Shown here one piece after another: positions 52,143 through 57,115 of a DNA stretch of 57,115 bases. The notes under the pieces were generated by a model that was not told the origin of the DNA, ran no database searches, and saw nothing but the letters and a program-made list of their open reading frames with translations. The DNA comes from Bacteroidales bacterium (lineage in GTDB: Bacteria; Bacteroidota; Bacteroidia; Bacteroidales; WCHB1-69): assembly GCA_017525245.1 (NCBI GenBank), contig JAFXTE010000025.1, positions 1-57,115 of the forward strand. Direction: 5' to 3'. Position 1 is the stretch's first letter. Each line of letters starts with the position of its first letter. The position numbers and the translations under genes are program-made.

Positions 52143-52745
52143 ATGGAAAACAATGAAATAAACAACAGCGAATTGGAAACCATGCGTGCGCAAATCGCAC
52201 TGCTGAAGGACAAATTAGACAAGGAGACCATCGTTTCCGACAAGCTTCTTCGCAACACGATGCAGCATAAGGCCAAATCCATCAACACCACCGCATGGAT
52301 CGGCATCACCGCCTCTATTTTCGTGATTTTCAGCGCACTGACCACTCTCCGAAGTTTGGGTTTCAGCTGGTGGTTCATTGCCGCCACCATCTTGATGATG
52401 CTCGTGTGCGATTTCTTCACCTGGAAGTACCATAAGGATGTGAATGCCAAGACAATGAGCGGCGATCTGGTAACCGTTGCCAAAGTGATGAAACAGCTAC
52501 GTGACAACTACCAAAAATGGCTGAAATATGGTATTGCAATGAGTATCGTATGGCTTGTCTGGCTCTCTATCGAATACTATATTCAATTGAAAGACTGGAA
52601 GTTAACAATTACCATTATCATTGCTACACTAATTGGTGGTGGAATAGGCGGCTTCATCGGATGGAAGATGCACAAATCGGTGATCCGCAACGCCGAAGAG
52701 ATTATCAGTCAGATTGAGGAGAACGAAGAAAATGACGAGGAATAG
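52143..52745 (+). CDS. Four-TM membrane protein, possible anti-sigma partner
   Basis: About 200 residues. An N-terminal acidic coiled-coil stretch (about 8-35) is followed by four hydrophobic segments near residues 50-69, 74-92, 128-146 and 155-173, and an acidic C-terminal tail ending EENEENDEE. No known anti-sigma motif (HxxxCxxC) is visible. The gene is tightly coupled to the ECF sigma gene, so an inhibitory or sensing role is the natural guess. An ATG at 52134 overlaps the sigma stop and is an alternative start. Confidence 0.75.
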   Translation: MENNEINNSELETMRAQIALLKDKLDKETIVSDKLLRNTMQHKAKSINTTAWIGITASIFVIFSALTTLRSLGFSWWFIAATILMMLVCDFFTWKYHKDVNAKTMSGDLVTVAKVMKQLRDNYQKWLKYGIAMSIVWLVWLSIEYYIQLKDWKLTITIIIATLIGGGIGGFIGWKMHKSVIRNAEEIISQIEENEENDEE

Positions 52746-52773
52746 GCCAAAAGCTAATAGCTAATAGCCAAAG
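52746..52773. repeat. Heptad array GCTAATA/GCCAAAA x4
   Basis: The units GCCAAAA, GCTAATA, GCTAATA, GCCAAAG start at the base right after the stop of the membrane-protein gene. Confidence 0.88.
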
Positions 52774-52808
52774 GCCATTTTACATGAACATTGTATCAGA
52801 ATAAAATG

Positions 52809-52816
52809 TACTTTTG
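52809..52816 (+). promoter_or_regulatory. Bacteroidota -7 element TACTTTTG
   Basis: A TAnnTTTG match 34 bp before the DUF937 gene. Confidence 0.7.
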
Positions 52817-52849
52817 CCCTCGTATAATTAAAACTTAAAATTAATCATT

Positions 52850-53347
52850 ATGGATCTAAACAGTATCATTTCCTCGCTCACGGGCAACAACCTCATCGGA
52901 GAGATTGCCAAAAAGTTCAACATTGACCCTAACAAAATCATCGAAGTAATCAAGGCGGCCATACCCAAATTCTTAGGTTCCATGCAGCAGAATGCCGGTA
53001 CAGCTGCCGGTGCAGCCGCATTGACCCAAGCTCTCGGCAACCACGCTGGACAGGGTATGGGCATTAACATCGAAGACGGCATGAAGATTCTGCAGAAAGT
53101 CTTCGGCGGCAATCTGGGTTCCGTGGTCTCCAACTTGAGCGGTCAAACCAACACCACCAACGATCAGGTTTCCAACATCTTGGCCTCCATCGCCCCGAAC
53201 CTCCTTTCCGTTTTGGGCAAAGGTGCCGGCACGGGCAACATCGGCAACATCCTCGGAGGTCTGCTGGGCGGCGCAAGCAACTCCAGCAGCAGCTCCAATG
53301 CCGGCAAGGTCCTCGGCGGATTGCTAGGGAAGATGTTCAAGAAATAA
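52850..53347 (+). CDS. DUF937-like protein
   Basis: A 165-residue protein rich in Gly, Ala, Ser and Asn. The N-terminal part has helices (IISSLTGNNLIGEIAKKF, IIEVIKAAIPKFLGSM), and the C-terminal half is a low-complexity GG(A)LLGGASNSSSSSN region with a final KVLGGLLGKMFKK. This is the plan of the DUF937/YidB-like family, whose function is not known. No signal peptide is present. It has its own promoter and an intrinsic terminator after a heptad array that begins on its last stop base. Confidence 0.78.
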   Translation: MDLNSIISSLTGNNLIGEIAKKFNIDPNKIIEVIKAAIPKFLGSMQQNAGTAAGAAALTQALGNHAGQGMGINIEDGMKILQKVFGGNLGSVVSNLSGQTNTTNDQVSNILASIAPNLLSVLGKGAGTGNIGNILGGLLGGASNSSSSSNAGKVLGGLLGKMFKK

Positions 53348-53395
53348 GACTTGAGACTTAGGACTTAAGATTTAGGACTTAAGACTTAGGACTTT
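53347..53395. repeat. Heptad array AGACTTA/GGACTTA x7
   Basis: Seven 7-bp units (AGACTTG, AGACTTA, GGACTTA, AGATTTA, GGACTTA, AGACTTA, GGACTTT) start on the last base of the DUF937 stop codon. Confidence 0.9.
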
Positions 53396-53421
53396 GGGGG
53401 CATTCCACTCCTAACAGCTAA

Positions 53422-53456
53422 AAAAAACACCGTCATCTCACTTGGCGGTGTTTTTT
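53422..53456 (+). terminator. Intrinsic terminator after the DUF937 gene
   Basis: An A run plus CACCG (to 53432) pairs with CGGTG and a T run (53446-53456), an 11-bp stem with a 13-nt loop. It works in both directions. Confidence 0.8.
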
Positions 53457-53458
53457 CT

Positions 53459-53486
53459 GTAGAGACGTTTCATGAAACGTCTCTAC
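53459..53486. repeat. 28-bp perfect palindrome, family A
   Basis: Identical to the copies at 29121 and 42268. It lies directly after the terminator, between convergent genes. Confidence 0.9.
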
Positions 53487-53537
53487 AACACAACGGTATC
53501 TATACCATAGAAACGCAAAAAATTGTGTCTCTGCAGA

Positions 53538-54554
53538 TTACAAAAATCGGAATTTCGTCCTGCTCCTGTACACATCTCCCGGCCGCAAAATCGCATCCGA
53601 CTCCGGCCAACGCTGGTTCGGCGAATCGGGGAATTTCTGTGTTTCGAGGCAGACGGCGGCCCGCTGGCGATACACCACCCCACCCTTTCCGATAACCGTG
53701 CCGTCAAGGAAGTTGCCGGTATAGACCTGCATTCCCGGTTCGGTAGTGTAAACCTCTAAAACAATGCCCGTTACGGGACTCTCCAAACGGGCGCACAGAT
53801 GGGAATCGTCGCCCTTCGTGTTCAACACCCAGTTGTGGTCATAGCCGCGCCCGATGCGCAGCTGGTCGAAGTCGGCGGCAATGTCGCGGCCAATCGGCTT
53901 GGGCTGCCGGAAATCCATCGGGGTGCCCTCCACGGATGCCAACTCGCCCGTGGGGATAAATGTCTCACCAATAGGCGTATAGCGGTCGGCGTCGATGGTC
54001 AGCAGGTGGTTGAGGATGTCGGTGGAGGCATCGCCATTGAGGTTGAAGTAGCTGTGGTTGGTCATGTTGATGACTGTTGGCTCGTCTGTAACCGCCTCAT
54101 ACTGAATATCCAGTGCATTGTCGTCCGTCAGCATGTAGGTGACGCGGGCGCACACATTGCCCGGGAACCCGCTGTCGCCGTCCTCGCTGACCAAGCTCAG
54201 TACCAGCCGGTTGTCGCCCACTTCCTCAACATTGAAGATGCGGTACTGCCAGCCGTCCGGACCGCCGTGCAAACAGTTCTTGCCATCGTTTTGCGGCAGC
54301 TGGTACGTTTTCCCGTCGATGGTTATCTGCCCGTTATTCAGCCGGTTGGCGTATCTTCCAATCGCCGCCCCGAAGTCGGAACGGTGGTTTTCGGGAAGGT
54401 AGTCTTCCACGTTTTCGAACCCGAGCACGACATCGCGCAGGATGCCGTTTCTGTCGGGCACGAACAACGACACGACGCGTCCTCCGAGGTTGGTGATGGT
54501 GGCCCGGAGGCTGTGGGAGTTGCGGAGGGTGTAAAGAGTTACTTTCTGTTTCAT
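53538..54554 (-). CDS. galM: Aldose 1-epimerase
   Basis: A galactose-mutarotase-like beta-sandwich protein of about 338 residues. Recognisable blocks include ITNLGGRVVSLFVPDRNG, GAAIGRYANRL, NCLHGGPDGWQYR (with the catalytic His) and INMTNHSYFNLNGD; the catalytic Glu would lie near CLETQKFPDSPN at the C terminus. It interconverts anomers of aldoses. An ATG two codons earlier (54560) is an alternative start. It lies about 30 bp downstream of the unknown secreted-protein gene and probably shares its transcript. Confidence 0.93.
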   Translation of the reverse strand: MKQKVTLYTLRNSHSLRATITNLGGRVVSLFVPDRNGILRDVVLGFENVEDYLPENHRSDFGAAIGRYANRLNNGQITIDGKTYQLPQNDGKNCLHGGPDGWQYRIFNVEEVGDNRLVLSLVSEDGDSGFPGNVCARVTYMLTDDNALDIQYEAVTDEPTVINMTNHSYFNLNGDASTDILNHLLTIDADRYTPIGETFIPTGELASVEGTPMDFRQPKPIGRDIAADFDQLRIGRGYDHNWVLNTKGDDSHLCARLESPVTGIVLEVYTTEPGMQVYTGNFLDGTVIGKGGVVYRQRAAVCLETQKFPDSPNQRWPESDAILRPGDVYRSRTKFRFL

Positions 54555-54584
54555 AAGCATATAACACTTTCAGAGACACTATTA

Positions 54585-55430
54585 CTACTCTATCCACAGT
54601 TCATACTGATGGTCGAAAATCCATTTGTTTTTTACTTTCTTAAGCACGACAGTTCCTCCTGAAATACATTGACTATAGACCACAACAGCGTAATGAAGCG
54701 AACGGTCAAATACAATCTTGTGAATGGTAAAAAAAGGAACAATAGTAGTTGGACCAAACATGTGAGGGCAGTATATCCTACCGGCATAATCTCTCAAAAA
54801 AAATATTCTCTCTAATTCTTCTTGTAATTTTGCCTCCTCTAAGTCGTAAGGTTCCTTCTCATTGCCAGTTATATTCCATATACTATCTGTTTCCGTCATC
54901 TCCCAATCATCAAATGTTTCAATTTCCAACGAAGGAAGCATGAATGTTGTAAGATAATCGTTGACGATAGTTTTATAACCTTCAGTCAGATAAGCTGTTG
55001 TAAGTCCTTCGATTTGGTATTTTGGTTGGAAACCTATGGCGGAATCAACGGTGACATAAATTGTTTTATCCAAATCGCCATCTTTGAAAGCCGTGGATTT
55101 CTTATTCACGCAGCCGATTATATCCAGCGAATTTTGTAGAATAAGCACCGGTCCGAGAACCTCAATTCCAATCTCCGAGGAAATATCCGGACGTAGCATT
55201 GCGGCGAACACCTTGTGCGCTTCCGCGACCCATTTGTCGGATGCTTCCACCTCGTTATCAGCATATTCCTTCTGCCAATTGTCGAAGAACTGTTCCAACA
55301 GGACGTACGATTTTGTATCGTAAGCCCGCTCCAACAGCTCCCTTTGGCCAGGATCCTGCGCGGGCCCTGCGAGCGGCGTGCCAGCGAGTAAGAGCAGACA
55401 TAAGGCGTATAATAACAGTTTGGTTCTCAT
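54585..55430 (-). CDS. Unknown secreted protein
   Basis: A 281-residue protein with a signal peptide (LLLYALCLLLLAGTPLAGPAQ) and a mature part with no motif I recognise. It is rich in charged residues and has no cysteine pairs. It starts at 55430 behind a TACTTTTG promoter at 55449-55456; an upstream ATG at 55481 would precede the promoter. galM follows. A periplasmic or surface location is likely, role unknown. Confidence 0.75.
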   Translation of the reverse strand: MRTKLLLYALCLLLLAGTPLAGPAQDPGQRELLERAYDTKSYVLLEQFFDNWQKEYADNEVEASDKWVAEAHKVFAAMLRPDISSEIGIEVLGPVLILQNSLDIIGCVNKKSTAFKDGDLDKTIYVTVDSAIGFQPKYQIEGLTTAYLTEGYKTIVNDYLTTFMLPSLEIETFDDWEMTETDSIWNITGNEKEPYDLEEAKLQEELERIFFLRDYAGRIYCPHMFGPTTIVPFFTIHKIVFDRSLHYAVVVYSQCISGGTVVLKKVKNKWIFDHQYELWIE

Positions 55431-55448
55431 AACATTCTTTTTGGAAGG

Positions 55449-55456
55449 CAAAAGTA
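55449..55456 (-). promoter_or_regulatory. Bacteroidota -7 element TACTTTTG
   Basis: The minus strand reads TACTTTTG, 19 bp before the ATG at 55430. Confidence 0.7.
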
Positions 55457-55563
55457 GTATTTTTTCGGTTTCAAGTTTCAAGAAAGAAATCTCCTGAAAT
55501 CTAAGATTTGAGACCGACAGTGTTAAATTACGTTAACGCATCGTGGCATAACAGAAAAAATAG

Positions 55564-55571
55564 TACTTTTG
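55564..55571 (+). promoter_or_regulatory. Bacteroidota -7 element TACTTTTG for the Panacea gene
   Basis: A TAnnTTTG match 21 bp before the ATG at 55592. Confidence 0.7.
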
Positions 55572-55591
55572 CAAAATCATTCATAAACTAT

Positions 55592-56170
55592 ATGACGAAA
55601 GATACGAAGAAGATTATACAAGCCCTGACTTACTTGGCAGGCAAGGAGGAAAGCAAGGTAATGGACAACATGAAAGCTTACAAGCTCCTTTGGTTGGCCG
55701 ACCGCTATCATCTGCGCCAAACCGGTCGTACCATAACCGGAGATGCCTACTATGCCATGCCGTATGGTATCGTGCCGAGCGATGCCAAATGTGTGTTGGA
55801 AAACGCCAAGACCAAGATGCGTAATCCCAAAGGTTACAAAGAGCGTTATATTTCCAACAAAGGTAACCACCAATTCATGGCACTCACCGATGCCGACCTC
55901 CAGGTGTTCTCCGATTCTGACCAAGAGGCACTTGACAAGGTGTGGGAGGCGTTTGGGAACATGGACGCCATGGAGCTCTCCGATCTTTCGCACCAATTTC
56001 CTGAGTGGACATTTTATCGCGACCTGTTGAACGATCGCGAACAGAAAAACTCCTATCGTATCGATCTGGACCATTTCTTCGAGGATGGACCTTCAAGTGA
56101 CTTTTTCTGCGAAAGCAAGGAAATGTTAGCATTGACACAGGAACTGTATCATCAATATAACCGTATCTGA
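55592..56170 (+). CDS. Panacea-domain (SocA-like, DUF4065) protein, putative antitoxin
   Basis: A 192-residue cytosolic protein. The core KLLWLADRYHLRQTGRTITG and DAYYAMPYGIVPSD (residues 31-64) is the hallmark of the Panacea/SocA-like domain, whose members serve as antitoxins or as phage-linked GepA proteins. The start at 55592 follows a TACTTTTG promoter; a frame extension to 55508 covers the promoter. The next gene begins 5 bp after the stop, forming a two-gene unit as in PanAT toxin-antitoxin pairs. Confidence 0.82.
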   Translation: MTKDTKKIIQALTYLAGKEESKVMDNMKAYKLLWLADRYHLRQTGRTITGDAYYAMPYGIVPSDAKCVLENAKTKMRNPKGYKERYISNKGNHQFMALTDADLQVFSDSDQEALDKVWEAFGNMDAMELSDLSHQFPEWTFYRDLLNDREQKNSYRIDLDHFFEDGPSSDFFCESKEMLALTQELYHQYNRI

Positions 56171-56174
56171 CATC

Positions 56175-56603
56175 ATGGAACTCCCGGGAAGCCTCTTGGG
56201 GGCAGTAGTCGGAGAAGGTGAAAAGTACTTCTTCACTGTGGACTGTCCGATAGGTGTCCAAGAGCATATTCATATTTGTATCAAACGCTACAACAAGATA
56301 TTGCTGTTCTCCACCTGTTCATCCCAAACCGACACGGCATTTCGGTTGGCAAAACTGAGAGGGCTTGATTTAAACACATTCCCTGTGTTCACCCGCAACA
56401 ATGTGAACAAGTTCCAACGCGACATGACCTACGTCAACTGCAACAACGTGATTGAGGTAAGCGAGGCCGAATTTGGTCAACTTATAAAAGACGGCAAGGT
56501 ACATCGATTGGAGGGCAAACTCGGCGAATTCAGTATGGCTCTTATAGCCAACGGCGTGAGGTTGAGCCCTGATGTCGAACGCAGGATCAAGGATTTGTTT
56601 TAA
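56175..56603 (+). CDS. Putative toxin partner of the Panacea protein (PemK/MazF-like?)
   Basis: A 142-residue protein with no signal or membrane segment. The stretch TYVNCNNVIEV followed by a helical C-terminal IANGVRLSPDVERRIKDLF is reminiscent of small SH3-barrel (PemK/MazF-like) toxins, and ICIKRYNKILLFST would be the first strands. The match is by eye and weak. Its 5-bp distance from the Panacea gene and its size make it the best candidate for the toxin half of a pair. It converges with a 47-codon gene, whose stop is 3 bp away. Confidence 0.6.
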   Translation: MELPGSLLGAVVGEGEKYFFTVDCPIGVQEHIHICIKRYNKILLFSTCSSQTDTAFRLAKLRGLDLNTFPVFTRNNVNKFQRDMTYVNCNNVIEVSEAEFGQLIKDGKVHRLEGKLGEFSMALIANGVRLSPDVERRIKDLF

Positions 56604-56606
56604 TTT

Positions 56607-56750
56607 TTATTTTCCGAAGTTCTTCACGCACAGCTCCTTAATGCGCTCTACAACAATCTCCTGTTGGTCTTCGTTGAGCAACAGTCCGAACCGCAGCAGT
56701 TTGGTGCGACCGTTGAGCTCGTTTTTGTCAGATTCGGGATTCGTTGGCAT
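56607..56750 (-). CDS. Small protein of 47 residues, unknown
   Basis: An ATG at 56750 opens a 47-codon frame (starts MPTNPESDKNELNG, ends CVKNFGK) closed by TAA at 56607. It is preceded by a perfect TATTTTTG element at 56770-56777, 19 bp upstream, with a leader much like the neighbouring genes. It is rich in charged residues with a hydrophobic heptad pattern (LLRFGLLLNEDQQEIVVERIKEL), so a helical protein is likely. Too short for usual gene calling. It shares the upstream region with the divergent ATPase gene. Confidence 0.65.
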   Translation of the reverse strand: MPTNPESDKNELNGRTKLLRFGLLLNEDQQEIVVERIKELCVKNFGK

Positions 56751-56769
56751 AAATGTTCTTTATTGCTGG

Positions 56770-56777
56770 CAAAAATA
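56770..56777 (-). promoter_or_regulatory. Bacteroidota -7 element TATTTTTG for the 47-codon gene
   Basis: The minus strand reads TATTTTTG, 19 bp before the ATG at 56750. Confidence 0.65.
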
Positions 56778-56806
56778 GCATTTTTCAGAAGCCAGAATAT
56801 GAATTA

Positions 56807-56922
56807 TTTGGACACAATTCGCCCATAATCTTTGTCCATATAAACAAATATTATGATTCATTTGGACAAATAATATACTTAGAACTTGTCCATATAAAGA
56901 AAAAAATGTATCTTTGCGGACA
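56807..56922. repeat. Alternating inverted half-sites upstream of an ATPase gene (54-bp period)
   Basis: GGACA at 56810-56814, 56864-56868 and 56918-56922 alternates with TGTCC at 56833-56837 and 56887-56891. Centres are 23, 31, 23 and 31 bp apart. The 13-mer TTGTCCATATAAA recurs exactly 54 bp apart (56832-56844, 56886-56898). The last half-site lies just after the -7 element of the ATPase gene. Confidence 0.85.
56909..56916 (+). promoter_or_regulatory. Bacteroidota -7 element TATCTTTG for the right-edge ATPase
   Basis: A TAnnTTTG match 24 bp before the ATG at 56940, within the repeat array. Confidence 0.75.
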
Positions 56923-56939
56923 ATTTCAAATAGTTGATT

Positions 56940-57115
56940 ATGCAGCAAATTATTGGAAGACAGAAAGAAAGAGAAGAATTGGTTCGTTTGTACCATTCAG
57001 GCAGACCGGAGTTTGTGGTTGTGTATGGTCGGAGACGGGTCGGGAAGACTTTTCTGATTCGGGAACATTTTGAGGGCAGATTCGCTTTTTACCATACAGG
57101 ACTTTCGCCGGCGGA
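56940..57115 (+). CDS. ATPase of the archaeal ATPase/DUF234 type, N-terminal part
   Basis: Only 58 codons are in the window. The protein begins MQQIIGRQKEREELVRLY and has Walker A GRRRVGKT at residues 30-37, followed by REHF. The QKEREEL and YGRRRVGKTFL combination is typical of the archaeal-ATPase/DUF234 family, a relative of the DUF4143 ATPase at 49491-50924. The gene is truncated by the window. Its promoter is flanked by the alternating half-site array. Confidence 0.8.
   Translation, partial: MQQIIGRQKEREELVRLYHSGRPEFVVVYGRRRVGKTFLIREHFEGRFAFYHTGLSPA

Overview
The window comes from a bacterium of the phylum Bacteroidota, most likely the order Bacteroidales. The evidence is threefold. Almost every transcription unit is preceded by the Bacteroidota -7 element TAnnTTTG with no Shine-Dalgarno sequence. 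There are three large secreted proteins with the type IX secretion (gliding-motility type) C-terminal domain. The families present (PorT-like barrel, DUF2723, YfhO, Panacea, DUF4143 ATPase) are typical of the phylum. No rRNA, insertion sequence, prophage or CRISPR array was found.

Layout. 1-7000: the 5' part of an unknown gene on the minus strand, then trxA, a POT-family peptide transporter, an outer-membrane barrel, an S41-type lipoprotein and an aminopeptidase P. 7180-14711: three tandem FG-GAP/VCBS proteins with type IX sorting domains; the middle copy is a mosaic of its neighbours. 14829-23271: a pseudaminic acid locus (pseB, pseC, pseF, two GNAT acetyltransferases, pseI), then a glycosyltransferase with the sialyltransferase EDG/HP/SS signature, a GT2 enzyme and a flavoprotein. 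23370-31778: a YfhO membrane protein, a GT4 enzyme, the GDP-heptose genes hddA/hddC/gmhA, a hexapeptide acyltransferase and an ATP-grasp protein, so the surface-glycan theme continues. 31880-48924: mainly housekeeping genes on the minus strand (steroid-reductase-like protein, sppA, methyltransferase, typA, aroK, elbB, DUF2723, pheS, cyclophilin, lytic transglycosylase), with a large secreted CAP-like protein and rluD on the plus strand. 49017-49240: tRNA-Ala and tRNA-Leu. 49491-57115: an accessory-looking stretch with an AAA/DUF4143 ATPase, an ECF sigma factor with a four-TM partner, a DUF937 protein, galM, an unknown secreted protein, a Panacea-domain gene with a putative toxin partner, an unreported-size 47-codon gene, and the start of a second ATPase.

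Two layers of non-coding structure stand out. First, intergenic spaces hold tandem arrays of 6-, 7- or 8-bp units. Most begin at, or contain, the stop codon of the gene before them, so some C-terminal residues and stop codons are made from repeat sequence. Second, both ATPase genes have regularly spaced repeats overlapping their promoters: three copies at exactly 33 bp for one, and inverted half-sites alternating at 23 and 31 bp (54 bp period) for the other. There are also two families of 28-bp palindromes; a decayed copy of one supplies the stop codon of the transglycosylase gene.

All functional calls are from reading the sequence and from knowledge of the families; no database search was run.
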